Below are positions 39,312 through 48,506 of a stretch of DNA of 64,000 nt, one piece after another. Positions within the stretch are counted from its first letter, which is position 1; every line of letters begins with the position of its first letter. The notes beneath the pieces were generated by a model, which saw only the letters and a list, made by a program, of their open reading frames with translations, searched no databases and was not told where the DNA came from. Both the position numbers and the translations under genes were made by a program. This DNA comes from Planctomycetota bacterium. Lineage in GTDB: Bacteria; Planctomycetota; Phycisphaerae; UBA1845; UTPLA1. The stretch is from positions 85,527-149,526 of the forward strand of contig JACRIM010000060.1 of the NCBI GenBank assembly GCA_016235815.1, read 5' to 3'.

Positions 39312-42254
39312 ATGGGACTATGGCGATTTGAGGTCAGTTCGATCGGCGCGGAACCGGACCCCGCCGGATTGTCAGTCCGGTCCCAACTCATCGATTTTGG
39401 CGTTCAGTCCGTGGAGCAAGTTCGCGCCTCCCGGGTCTTCGTCGTTGGACTTCCGCGCAGTGAACCAACTAAGGAACGGCAAACCGCTGACCGTATTGGG
39501 CGGTTCCTTCTGGCCGACCCGGTCGCCGAGACCTGCCGAATCACGGGCGAATCGGATCCCCTGCCGACCGCAAACGGCCAAGCCGTCGAGATCCACTTGA
39601 AGCCCGGCGTCATGGACAATGTAGCGCTTTCGACGGCTGCGGCGTTGAGCGACATGGGAATTGCAGCGATCAGTGTTCGAACGGCGCGCCGCTTTGTGCT
39701 GCAACCAGCCCCTGTCGCTTCCGAGCTTGCCCGGATCCATCGACTCATGGGAAACGCCTGCATCGAAGACGTTTTCCTGGGGACGCGCCCGCTCATGCCG
39801 CCGCCTGAACCTCCGACGTATGAATATGAATTGCGACACGTGGCCATTCGAACGCTCGACGACTCGGGCCTGATCACACTCAGCACGAATGGGCATTTGT
39901 TCCTTGCGCTCGACGAGATGCGGACCATCCAGGCTCACTATCTCAGGCTCGATCGCGGCCCGACCGATCTTGAACTCGAGACCATTGCTCAAACATGGTC
40001 CGAGCACTGCGTTCACAAAACGCTTAAATCCGCCATTCTCTATCGCGGCGCAGCGATGCCCGGCGACACTTCATCGACGACCGAGCGACGTTACGACAAT
40101 CTCCTCAAGGACACCATCGCCCGCGCCACGGATGAACTCATCCGCGAGAAGCGCGGGCCGCAGTGCCTATCGGTTTTCAAAGACAACGCCGGCATCATCG
40201 CCTTCGACGATACCCACGCTGTCGCGTTCAAGGTGGAAACGCACAATCACCCGTCGGCGATTGAACCGTATGGCGGCGCGTCCACCGGCGTCGGCGGCGT
40301 GATTCGCGATGTGCTCGGCTGCGGACTCGGCGCGCAGCCCATTGCGAACACCGATGTTTTTTGCGTCGCTCCGCCGAGTTGGCCGAACGATGCGGTGCCC
40401 AAGGGTGTGATTCACCCCAAGACGGTACTAAAAGGCGTTGTTTGCGGCGTGCGCGATTACGGCAATCGGATGGGCATTCCGACGGTGAACGGCGCGGTGC
40501 ACTTCGACGCACGATATCTCGGAAACCCCCTTGTTTATTGCGGATGCGTGGGGCTTATTCCGCGCGATCGAATTGAAAAGCAGGTGAATCCGGGCGATCT
40601 CATCGTGGTCATGGGCGGCCGTACCGGGCGCGACGGCATTCACGGGGCGACATTCAGCAGTGCCGAATTGACCGACACGCACGAGGATGAATTCGCTCAC
40701 GCCGTTCAGATCGGTAACGCCATTGAGGAGAAGAAGGTTCTCGATGTCGTGATGCAAGCGCGGGATTGGGTGACACCCGACGGCAAGCGGATGTGCCTCT
40801 TTTCGTCCATCACCGATTGCGGCGCGGGCGGCCTTTCATCGGCTATCGGCGAAATGGCGGCTGACGGCGGGGCGGAGGTGGAGCTCGATAAAGTTCCGCT
40901 CAAATACGCCGGGCTTCGTTACGACGAGATTTGGATTTCGGAAGCGCAGGAACGCATGGTGCTGGCAGTTCCTGAAGAGAACGTCGCCGCGCTTCTTGCA
41001 TTGGCGACATCCGAGGAGGTCGAAGCCACCGTCATCGGTCGATTCACCGATACCAATCGACTGGTGATTCGTTACCAGAACAACGTCGTCGGAGAATTGG
41101 ACCTTCGCTTCCTCCACGACGGTCTGCCGCGCACCGTGCGCGAAGCCGAATGGTTGTCGTCCCCCACCGCGGCGCCGATTTCCAACCAGCGCGAGACGTT
41201 GTCTCCGGAAAAAATACTGGAAAAACTGCGCAATCGACTCTCCAATCCGAACGCCGCCTCCAAACACTGGATCATCCGCCAATACGATCACGAAGTCGGC
41301 GCACGCACTGTCGTGAAACCCCTCGTGGGTCCCGGCAACGGCCCATCCGACGCAGCCGTCTTACGACCACGGCCTGACTCCACCCGCGGCATCGCCCTTG
41401 GCTGCGGCCTTGCGACCGAGGCCACGGAGCGCGACCCCTATTGGATGGCCGTCGCGGCGATTGACGAGGCCATCCGCAACGTCGTTTGCGTCGGTGGCGA
41501 TCCATCGCGCACCGCCATCCTCGATAATTTCTGCTGGCCGCGCGTCGATGACAAGCGGAATCTCGGGGCGCTGGTCCGGGCTTGCCAGGCCTGTTACGAC
41601 GTGGCGAAGGCGTATGGCGTGCCATTCATCAGCGGCAAGGATTCGCTCAACAACGAATTCTCACTCGACCCGGCCGACATCGAGCTGGTGCGCAATGCCG
41701 ATAAGACCGACCCCACGCGGAACGGCCGTATTGCCATCCCGTACACGCTGCTCATTTCGGCTATTGCGCTCGTTGACGATGTGAATCGCTGCATCACCTC
41801 GGCCCCTCGATTACTGAACGGCTATGGTGAGCTTTGGGTCGTGGGGATGGACAATTCGTCGTGGCAAGACGCGAGCATGGCGAAGCTCGCGGCCTTTCAT
41901 CGATGCATTGCAGACTTGATCCGTGAGGGAAGAATTCTCGCGGCCCATGATTGCTCGGAGGGCGGCTATCTTTCCGCCATCGCTGAAATGGCCATCGCGG
42001 CAAACATCAGTGTTGATGTTTCAATTCCAGCGGAGGGGCTGCTGGCCGATCCCTTTGGCCCTCTCATCTCCGCGTATGTCGTACAGCCGAAAAGCGCCGA
42101 TGTATTCATGAATCGGGCCTTTGGCAACGGCATCCATGCGTGTCGCATCGCGAAACTCGATTCCGATGCGTTCAATCCGGCCATTAAGATTAACGGCGCG
42201 ACGGCGACCATTGCGGAGCTGCGCCGCGCGTGGCAGGCACCCCTGGATTGGTAG
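39312..42254 (+). CDS. purL: Phosphoribosylformylglycinamidine synthase subunit PurL with PurS-like N-terminal region
   Basis: A 980-residue protein of the fourth step of purine synthesis. The first about 170 residues look like a duplicated PurS-like region (MGLWRFEVSSIG, FGVQSVEQVRASRVF; then DMGIAAISVRTARRF). The rest is PurL: EHCVHKTLK, NDNAGI-like FKDNAGIIAFD, KVETHNHPSAIEPYGGASTGVGG, GGRTGRDGIHGATFSS, SITDCGAGGLSSAIGEMA, ISEAQERMVLAV, and a second half with SGKDSLNNE and AHDCSEGGYLSAIAEMA. There is no glutaminase domain, so a separate PurQ is expected elsewhere. Confidence 0.94.
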   Translation: MGLWRFEVSSIGAEPDPAGLSVRSQLIDFGVQSVEQVRASRVFVVGLPRSEPTKERQTADRIGRFLLADPVAETCRITGESDPLPTANGQAVEIHLKPGVMDNVALSTAAALSDMGIAAISVRTARRFVLQPAPVASELARIHRLMGNACIEDVFLGTRPLMPPPEPPTYEYELRHVAIRTLDDSGLITLSTNGHLFLALDEMRTIQAHYLRLDRGPTDLELETIAQTWSEHCVHKTLKSAILYRGAAMPGDTSSTTERRYDNLLKDTIARATDELIREKRGPQCLSVFKDNAGIIAFDDTHAVAFKVETHNHPSAIEPYGGASTGVGGVIRDVLGCGLGAQPIANTDVFCVAPPSWPNDAVPKGVIHPKTVLKGVVCGVRDYGNRMGIPTVNGAVHFDARYLGNPLVYCGCVGLIPRDRIEKQVNPGDLIVVMGGRTGRDGIHGATFSSAELTDTHEDEFAHAVQIGNAIEEKKVLDVVMQARDWVTPDGKRMCLFSSITDCGAGGLSSAIGEMAADGGAEVELDKVPLKYAGLRYDEIWISEAQERMVLAVPEENVAALLALATSEEVEATVIGRFTDTNRLVIRYQNNVVGELDLRFLHDGLPRTVREAEWLSSPTAAPISNQRETLSPEKILEKLRNRLSNPNAASKHWIIRQYDHEVGARTVVKPLVGPGNGPSDAAVLRPRPDSTRGIALGCGLATEATERDPYWMAVAAIDEAIRNVVCVGGDPSRTAILDNFCWPRVDDKRNLGALVRACQACYDVAKAYGVPFISGKDSLNNEFSLDPADIELVRNADKTDPTRNGRIAIPYTLLISAIALVDDVNRCITSAPRLLNGYGELWVVGMDNSSWQDASMAKLAAFHRCIADLIREGRILAAHDCSEGGYLSAIAEMAIAANISVDVSIPAEGLLADPFGPLISAYVVQPKSADVFMNRAFGNGIHACRIAKLDSDAFNPAIKINGATATIAELRRAWQAPLDW

Positions 42255-42260
42255 TGGACG

Positions 42261-42992
42261 TCAATCGCTTAATGAAAACGGCGTGAAATTGGTGTTGCGA
42301 TCGTAGAAGTCTTCGTTTTCGGCACGCTTGAGGAAGCCGACGATTAAGTAAGTTAACGGCGTGAAGATCACTTCGACACTGACTTTGAAGAGCCAGTTAA
42401 AGATCACGATGCTGATGAGTTTGTCAGTTTCCCACTCCCCATAGAAAGCAAATGGGTAAAACACGAGGCTGTCAACACCCTGACCAACAATGGTCGAACC
42501 AATGGTTCTCATCCAAAGGAATCGTCCTTTGGAAATCAATTTCATCTTCGAGAGAACATAGGAATTCGTAAAATCGCCTATCCAAAACGCGAGTATCGAG
42601 CCAGCGACGATGCGCCACGTATTCCCAAATACGACCTCGATAGCCGGTTGCATCTTGACGTTTAATTTGACTTGTGGATCCACGGGCAAATGGATTACCG
42701 CCAGTCCCATGATGGTTGCGAAGATCATCGCGGCGAATCCGGCCCAGATCACCTTGCGACTTCGCGCATACCCGTATACCTCCGTCAATACGTCGCCGAA
42801 GATATAGCTGATGGGGAAAAAAATGTTCCCCGCGCCAAACGTGACAGACCATCCGATCAGCGGCAACGTCACGAGGCACGCCTTACCCGGTCCGATCAGA
42901 TTTGAGCAGAGCAAAACCGTCACAAACCCCGCCATGAGCAGGTCGTAGTATTTGTAATGGCGAGGATTGGATGCGCCGGCTGCTGGGTTCAT
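42261..42992 (-). CDS. Queuosine precursor transporter-type membrane protein (YhhQ/VUT family)
   Basis: The 243-residue protein has about six transmembrane helices and matches the YhhQ/DUF165 family: KYYDLLMAGFVTVLLCSNLIG, FPISYIFGDVLTEVYGYARSRKVIW, FWIGDFTNSYVLSKMKL and RTIGSTIVGQGVDSLVFYPFAF. In Escherichia coli the homologue takes up queuosine precursors. No queuosine gene or preQ1 riboswitch was recognised next to it. Convergent with purL, the two stops lie seven bases apart. Confidence 0.9.
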   Translation of the reverse strand: MNPAAGASNPRHYKYYDLLMAGFVTVLLCSNLIGPGKACLVTLPLIGWSVTFGAGNIFFPISYIFGDVLTEVYGYARSRKVIWAGFAAMIFATIMGLAVIHLPVDPQVKLNVKMQPAIEVVFGNTWRIVAGSILAFWIGDFTNSYVLSKMKLISKGRFLWMRTIGSTIVGQGVDSLVFYPFAFYGEWETDKLISIVIFNWLFKVSVEVIFTPLTYLIVGFLKRAENEDFYDRNTNFTPFSLSD

Positions 42993-43736
42993 GGCGGAGA
43001 ATCCTATTGGATGGAGGCCGTGAGTGATATCCGAGGCTCTCGTTGGTTACCCAAACTTGACTCGCCCGTGATAATTGGCTAGAAGGTACTCAGCCCGGCA
43101 ACGTATGTTTGACCCGGATTGGGGATTTTGGCAATCGTGCGAACAAACTCGATCAATTCATTCCAAACATGCGTGGGGCGAATCCCCGGCGGCATTTCCA
43201 CGGCGTTCCGTTGGACCGCATGGCTGCTCTCGCTTTCGGTCGGCATTGCTGGAATCGGCGCCGTACCCGATGTTCTCTGTGCCGAGTCCGCCGGTTCGCG
43301 TGAGACCGAGTCCCCCTCCAAACCCACGTCCTCCACCACGGAGGAATCCGCCATACCCACTCGGACCTGCCATGGAGTTCGCCTCAGCTTAAACGAGTCC
43401 TCTCACGGCCCATTCGCAGTCGTTGCTCCAACGTCCAAAGCCTCGCCAATGCCGGCACCCATCGCGCCGCTTGGCAATCACCCTTTGATTGAGCTTTTCA
43501 ACGGCCTCGGCGCCCCCCTTCTTTGTTGACATGATCTGGTTCGCCGACAATCCCATTCTCCTCATGTAGAATCCCCCGCATGGGCTTTCACATCGAGGCC
43601 CCAATTTCACAATACGCTACGTTTCATACGACACGGCGATGGTCGTCGAGCCTTGAATCGGCGCCATGCATCTGTGCAAAACGAAACCTACAACTCAGCA
43701 ATTTCGTCTTGCTGACCAAGGCAAGGACCGACCATC
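42993..43736. other. Long non-coding or weakly coding region
   Basis: About 740 bases between the transporter gene and the carbonic anhydrase gene. Most frames here give low-complexity, Pro/Ser-rich translations. One of them (43119-43529) is listed as a doubtful gene. The carbonic anhydrase promoter probably lies between about 43540 and 43720. Confidence 0.45.
43119..43529 (+). CDS. Possible small exported protein (doubtful)
   Basis: A 136-residue frame starting at TTG with a hydrophobic stretch (WTAWLLSLSVGIAGIGAV) followed by AESAGSRETESPSK could be a signal peptide with a Ser/Pro-rich mature region. No homologous family comes to mind, the ribosome site is unclear, and opposite-strand frames look equally plausible. 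It may be spurious. Confidence 0.22.
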   Translation: MGILAIVRTNSINSFQTCVGRIPGGISTAFRWTAWLLSLSVGIAGIGAVPDVLCAESAGSRETESPSKPTSSTTEESAIPTRTCHGVRLSLNESSHGPFAVVAPTSKASPMPAPIAPLGNHPLIELFNGLGAPLLC

Positions 43737-44411
43737 ATGCAAAAACTCGTACAAGGCGTTCATAACTTTCAGATGGAGATTGTCGGCGCGCAGCGCGACT
43801 TCTTCCGGCGACTGGCTGAGGGACAGACCCCCATCGCCCTTTTCATTACCTGCTCCGACTCCAGAATCAGTCCGAATCTGCTGACACAGACCGAACCCGG
43901 CGATCTCTTCATTCTTCGCAATGCCGGAAATATCGTCCCCCCGTACACGCCGTCAACCATCGGTGGAGAGGCCGCCACCATCGAATTTGCCGTCAGCGTT
44001 CTTGGTGTTCATGACATCATCATCTGCGGCCATTCGCACTGTGGCGCCATGAAGGGACTGCTGAATCCCGAATCCCTGAAGGACACCCCCGCCGTGGAGC
44101 ATTGGCTCGGCAACGCCGAAGCCACGCGCCGCATCATGAAGGAGAAGTACTCCGATCTGGATGGTGAGCGTCTGCTCACCGCTACGGTGGAAGAGAACAC
44201 GCTCGTTCAACTGGAAAATTTGCGCACCCACCCCAGCGTCCGGGCCAAGGTCGCCGCAGGCAAGCTCAATCTTCACGCATGGGTCTATAAACTCGAGACC
44301 GGTGAGGTCTTCGACTTCAATCCGCTCGAAGGCCAGTTCGTCCCGCTCTCAGAGCGACCAGCCGCTGAATCTGAGTCGAAGCTTATTCGTCGTATCGAGC
44401 GGAGCATTTAG
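43737..44411 (+). CDS. Beta-class carbonic anhydrase
   Basis: The 224-residue protein carries the beta carbonic anhydrase zinc ligands: Cys39 and Asp41 with Arg43 in CSDSR, and His99 and Cys102 in HSHC. Other blocks are [14 protein letters not shown] and [16 protein letters not shown]. It interconverts CO2 and bicarbonate in the cytoplasm. The SulP transporter starts two bases after its stop, so they share a transcript and probably a bicarbonate-handling role. Confidence 0.96.
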   Translation: MQKLVQGVHNFQMEIVGAQRDFFRRLAEGQTPIALFITCSDSRISPNLLTQTEPGDLFILRNAGNIVPPYTPSTIGGEAATIEFAVSVLGVHDIIICGHSHCGAMKGLLNPESLKDTPAVEHWLGNAEATRRIMKEKYSDLDGERLLTATVEENTLVQLENLRTHPSVRAKVAAGKLNLHAWVYKLETGEVFDFNPLEGQFVPLSERPAAESESKLIRRIERSI

Positions 44412-44413
44412 CC

Positions 44414-45997
44414 ATGACGACACAGGCAACACTCACGGCGTCACCGGTCTCTCCGGGATTTCTGGAATCCATCAAACGAGACATCCCTGCCTCGGTTGTC
44501 GTATTTCTCGTCGCCCTCCCGCTTTGCATGGGCATCAGCATTGCCTCTGGTATGCCGCCGGCCACCGGCATCATCACCGGTATTGTCGCGGGCATTGTCG
44601 TCGGCATTCTCGGTGGCTCGCCGCTCTCGGTGAGCGGGCCGGCCGCCGGTCTTAGCGTGATGGTGTATGAGATCGTTCAGAAGGTCGGTCCCCAATCGCT
44701 GGGTGTCATCGTCCTGATCGCGGGCGGCATCCAAATCCTCGCGGGGCTACTCAAGTTCGGGCAGTGGTTTCGCGCCGTCTCCCCCGCCGTCATTCAAGGC
44801 ATGCTCGCCGGGATCGGCGTGCTCATCTTCGCCAGCCAGTTCCACGTCATGGTCGACGACTCACCCAAGGGTGGAGGAATTGCGAATCTGATTTCCATTC
44901 CCGAAGCGATTTACAAGGGCATGACGCCACTCACCGACACCTCAACCCACCACTTTGCGGCAATGGTCGGCCTGTGCACCATCCTCGTCATCATGCTCTG
45001 GCAATCCGTGATCCCCAAGTCTCTCAAAGTCGTCCCAGCGCCGCTCGCCGCCATCGTGCTTGCCACGCTGGTGGTGGTGCTCTGGAAGTTGCCGATCAAT
45101 CGCGTCACCGTCCCCGACAACATGATGGACGCCGTGACGGTTCCGACATGGGACCGGTTGAAGCAGGCCCTGACCGGCGAAATGATGCTGGCCGGTCTGG
45201 CCCTCGCTTTTGTCGCCAGTGCGGAAACGTTGCTGTGTGCGGTCGCAGTCGACAAGATGCACACCGGGGCGCGCACCCAATTCGATCGCGAACTCACTGC
45301 CCAGGGAATCGGGAACTCCCTTTGTGGACTGCTTGGTGCGCTGCCCATGACCAGCGTCATCGTTCGGAGTTCGGCCAACATTCAGGCCGGCGGCAAGTCA
45401 CGCGCCTCGTCCATCATGCACGGCGTATGGCTTCTAATCTTTGCCGTTGCCCTGCCCTTCGTGCTGAGGCAAATCCCCACGGCCGGGCTGGCGGCCATCC
45501 TCGTCTTCACCGGCATCAAGCTGATGAACATCAAGGCTATCAAAGACCTGGCGAAATACGGTCGTGGGGAAGTACTCATTTATACGGCCACGGTCGTCAT
45601 GATCGTCGTCTCCAATCTGCTCACGGGCGTCCTTGTCGGCGTCGGCCTGTCCATTGCGAAGCTGCTCTACACGTTCTCGCACCTGAACATCAACGTCGAC
45701 GATCAATTTGGAGACAACCGCACCATCATGCATCTTCGCGGCACCGCCACATTTATCCGCCTTCCGAAACTCGCCGCCGCTCTGGAGACTATCCGCCCCA
45801 ACACCGAGCTACATATTCGCATGGAGCGCCTCGACTACATCGACCACGCCTGTCTGGATCTGCTCATGAACTGGGAAAAACAACACGAGTCCACCGGGGG
45901 CCGATTGGTCATCGACTGGGATCATTTAACCGCGAAGTTCCATCGTGAGGAGAATGAGGAGCCGTCGCTTGCGGGTCTGCCAGAGACCGCGTCATAG
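44414..45997 (+). CDS. SulP-family anion transporter with STAS domain (likely bicarbonate)
   Basis: A 527-residue protein with about 12-14 membrane helices and the SulP features GMPPATGIITGIVAGIVVGILGG (region about 38-60), GPAAGLSVMVYEIV and LANIQAGGKSR-like SANIQAGGKSRASS. A C-terminal STAS domain (about 425-515; HLRGTATFIRLPKL, MERLDYIDHACLDLL) follows. SulP members carry sulfate, bicarbonate or other anions. The adjacent carbonic anhydrase argues for bicarbonate, as in known SulP-carbonic anhydrase pairs and fusions. The adaptor gene of the ABC cluster converges 24 bases away. Confidence 0.93.
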   Translation: MTTQATLTASPVSPGFLESIKRDIPASVVVFLVALPLCMGISIASGMPPATGIITGIVAGIVVGILGGSPLSVSGPAAGLSVMVYEIVQKVGPQSLGVIVLIAGGIQILAGLLKFGQWFRAVSPAVIQGMLAGIGVLIFASQFHVMVDDSPKGGGIANLISIPEAIYKGMTPLTDTSTHHFAAMVGLCTILVIMLWQSVIPKSLKVVPAPLAAIVLATLVVVLWKLPINRVTVPDNMMDAVTVPTWDRLKQALTGEMMLAGLALAFVASAETLLCAVAVDKMHTGARTQFDRELTAQGIGNSLCGLLGALPMTSVIVRSSANIQAGGKSRASSIMHGVWLLIFAVALPFVLRQIPTAGLAAILVFTGIKLMNIKAIKDLAKYGRGEVLIYTATVVMIVVSNLLTGVLVGVGLSIAKLLYTFSHLNINVDDQFGDNRTIMHLRGTATFIRLPKLAAALETIRPNTELHIRMERLDYIDHACLDLLMNWEKQHESTGGRLVIDWDHLTAKFHREENEEPSLAGLPETAS

Positions 45998-46021
45998 AAG
46001 TGATGTGACGTTCGCTCGTTG

Positions 46022-47296
46022 TTACTTGACCAGCGCCGGACCGCCCTTAATGCGTTGCCCGTTGCGGAGCTTGTCTAACCCGTCGACCGCGAGCATCTGG
46101 CCTGGTGAGAGGCCTGTCTTGACTTCGACCTCGCTCCCGCTGCGTCGCCCCAGTGTGACCGGCGTCTCCGTCAGGCGCCCTCCCATCGCGACGAAGCACC
46201 GGGCCGTTTGAGTCTGCGCGTCGATGAGGCAGGCCGACGAGGGAATCCAGAGGGTCTGCGTTGCGTTCGTCGCTTGTGAGGTCGCCATTTCCTCCGACCG
46301 GAAGACCACCTGCGCCGACCCGTCGACGCGAAGGAAATCATCCGGATCGTCGATACGCACCTTCACCTGCACGGTCGCCTTTGAATAATTGGCGCCGGGG
46401 TCGAGCCACATGACGCGGCCTTTGTAGCGTCGATCCTTGTAGGCGTCGGGAATGATGGTGCAGGGCAATTCTTTGCGAATTCGGCTGATATCCAATTCAC
46501 TGACGTCCACCTCCACGCGAAGCGTGGACATATCCGCGATGGAGCCGAACTGGGCATTGGCATTCGCGCCGCGCCCGCCCTCTGCCGCCACAAAATCACC
46601 GACTTCCACATTACGCTCCAGGATCACTCCCGCGATCGGCGCGGTCACTTCGCAGTCGTTCAATGCCTTTTGCGCAAAATCGAGCGCTGCCTGGGATGAG
46701 GCCACCTGTGCCTTCCCCTCTTCCATGCTCCGTTTTGCATCGGCGAATTCAATGTCCGGAGCGTTCAATGTTTCATGCAACCGTACCATTCGCTCGTAGT
46801 TTATCTTTTGAAACTCGAAGTTGGCCTTGGCCTTTTCAAGGTCCGCTGCTGCCTGATCTCGGCGGGCACGGTAGATCACATCTTCCACACGCGCCAGCAA
46901 TTGCCCCTTCTGCACGCGGTCGCCCTGCTCAAAAAACATCGCCAACACCTGACCGGAGACTTTGGTTGCCACTTTGACCTGATGGTCGGAAACGATCTTT
47001 CCCGTCGCCGTGAGCAGCGGCGGCATTTCGTTCGACTGCCGGACGGTGACGCCGACCAGCTTGATTTCATCCGCATTCGCCGTCGCCACCGCCGAGGTAA
47101 TCGATTCGATCTGGCCACGCGAGAAATACAAACCAAGCACGACCGCGAGACCGACGCCGAGGCCGATGACCCACCCCCAGCGGACGGGTAATCTCCTCGT
47201 CGCCTTAGGCGATTCATCCACAATGGGCCGTTGTTCCTTGGAAATGGAAAGGCTGCGAAGCTGCGTACGTAGGTCGGGAGGGGCTGCCATGGACAT
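46022..47296 (-). CDS. HlyD/MacA-type periplasmic adaptor of an ABC exporter
   Basis: The 424-residue protein has a cytoplasmic start, one membrane helix (WGWVIGLGVGLAVVLGLYF), a lipoyl/hairpin adaptor core (KVATKVSGQVLAMFFEQGDRVQKGQLLARVED and APIAGVILERNVEVGDFV at the two half-lipoyl positions, with an intervening coiled coil RRDQAAADLEKAKANFEFQ) and beta-barrel and membrane-proximal domains at the end. It links an inner-membrane permease to an outer-membrane channel. It is the last gene of the exporter operon; no TolC-like channel is in the window. The start could also be six bases downstream at the second Met. Confidence 0.93.
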   Translation of the reverse strand: MSMAAPPDLRTQLRSLSISKEQRPIVDESPKATRRLPVRWGWVIGLGVGLAVVLGLYFSRGQIESITSAVATANADEIKLVGVTVRQSNEMPPLLTATGKIVSDHQVKVATKVSGQVLAMFFEQGDRVQKGQLLARVEDVIYRARRDQAAADLEKAKANFEFQKINYERMVRLHETLNAPDIEFADAKRSMEEGKAQVASSQAALDFAQKALNDCEVTAPIAGVILERNVEVGDFVAAEGGRGANANAQFGSIADMSTLRVEVDVSELDISRIRKELPCTIIPDAYKDRRYKGRVMWLDPGANYSKATVQVKVRIDDPDDFLRVDGSAQVVFRSEEMATSQATNATQTLWIPSSACLIDAQTQTARCFVAMGGRLTETPVTLGRRSGSEVEVKTGLSPGQMLAVDGLDKLRNGQRIKGGPALVK

Positions 47297-47315
47297 GCCC
47301 GATTCTAGCCGAAGG

Positions 47316-48491
47316 TCATGCCTTACGCAGGGCCTCGATGACCTTCGTTCGAGATGCCCGAACGGCCGGCGCCAGCCCCCCGATTACTCCGACCGCCGCC
47401 GCCAATGCGAGTGCGGTCCCTATGGTCCACGGCGTCATCTTTAAGTCATAGGCGAGCACTGTCCACGTGGTGTCCGATAAGAAGTCTTGCTTGGAAATCA
47501 TACTGCTCACGAGGGCAGCGATGATCAGGCCACAAACACAGGCTGACATGCAAATAAGCAGCGACTCTAAGACGAATGCCGTGATGATCGAGCGGCGCAC
47601 GAACCCGATGGTGCGCAGCATGGCGATTTCGCGCCTTCGGCTGTCCACGGCAGCATACATGGTGTTCGCAACGGCAAAGACCGCGCCGATTCCCATCAGC
47701 GTAATAAGGACTGACGTGAGCACGACGATTTCGCGCGTTTTGGACGTCAGATCTTCGTAGTATTCCGTCTCCGACTTCGCCTTTAGCCGCACGGCCGGTC
47801 CCTGGAGATAGTCGATCGCTTCCCGCGCCAGACCGGCATCTTTCACTTGAACGATAACGCTGGACAGAAATGTTCGACGAAATGAATCCATAATACTCGT
47901 TCGTGGTCCCCATATCTCACTTTCCACCGCGCTGCCGTCGGCCTCGAACACGCCGACGACCTTGTACGCTCGATCTCCTGATCGTCCCATTGGGACAATC
48001 TCGCCCAGCGCGAGGTGCTTGTATCGCTCCTGGGCCGCCTTGCCGACGATCACTTCCATCTGCCCGACGTTGAACAGGCGCCCCTCAATGAGCCGCACTT
48101 CCTTATGAATCGTGAACGCAATTTCATCGACGCCACGCACGCATACATTGGCAATTCCACGGCCGTCTTTTCGGGGGAGCGTGGTCTGAGCGCACAGCTC
48201 CTGGCTGGCCAGCGTTCGGCCCTTGTCATCCTGGGCAATTCCCGGGGCCTGCAATACGCGATTCGCTTCGTCCGGTTTGATCAAACTCGTACTCTCCGCG
48301 GTGGCGCCTGTTCGGAGGACAATGATATTGGCAGGGTTTCCGGTCGAACGCAGCGAGTCATTAATCCCCGCCGCAAAGGACAACAGGATCGAGAGAACCG
48401 CCACGATGATGGAAACGACGGAAAACGTCAGGCTCGTGCTGAGCTTGCGTACAAACAGATTTCGCCAGTTGTAGGAAAGCGGCAATGCCAT
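47316..48491 (-). CDS. FtsX/MacB-type ABC permease (type B, copy 2)
   Basis: A 391-residue permease with one N-terminal membrane helix (LTFSVVSIIVAVLSILLSF), a large extracytoplasmic domain (about 50-255) and three C-terminal helices, the FtsX layout. It shares its start (MALPLSYNWRNLFVR), the IHKEVRLIEGRLFNVGQMEVIVG-like block and the ending TKVIEALRKA with the permease at 49684-50874, which shows a gene duplication. It lies 19 bases before the adaptor gene and 15 after the next permease. Confidence 0.92.
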   Translation of the reverse strand: MALPLSYNWRNLFVRKLSTSLTFSVVSIIVAVLSILLSFAAGINDSLRSTGNPANIIVLRTGATAESTSLIKPDEANRVLQAPGIAQDDKGRTLASQELCAQTTLPRKDGRGIANVCVRGVDEIAFTIHKEVRLIEGRLFNVGQMEVIVGKAAQERYKHLALGEIVPMGRSGDRAYKVVGVFEADGSAVESEIWGPRTSIMDSFRRTFLSSVIVQVKDAGLAREAIDYLQGPAVRLKAKSETEYYEDLTSKTREIVVLTSVLITLMGIGAVFAVANTMYAAVDSRRREIAMLRTIGFVRRSIITAFVLESLLICMSACVCGLIIAALVSSMISKQDFLSDTTWTVLAYDLKMTPWTIGTALALAAAVGVIGGLAPAVRASRTKVIEALRKA

Positions 48492-48506
48492 CCGTACGCC
48501 TCGTTG

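Noticed and set aside
42993..43080. preQ1 riboswitch upstream of the queuosine-precursor-type transporter
   Set aside because: The leader on the minus strand was read for a preQ1-I type hairpin plus A-rich tail and none was found.
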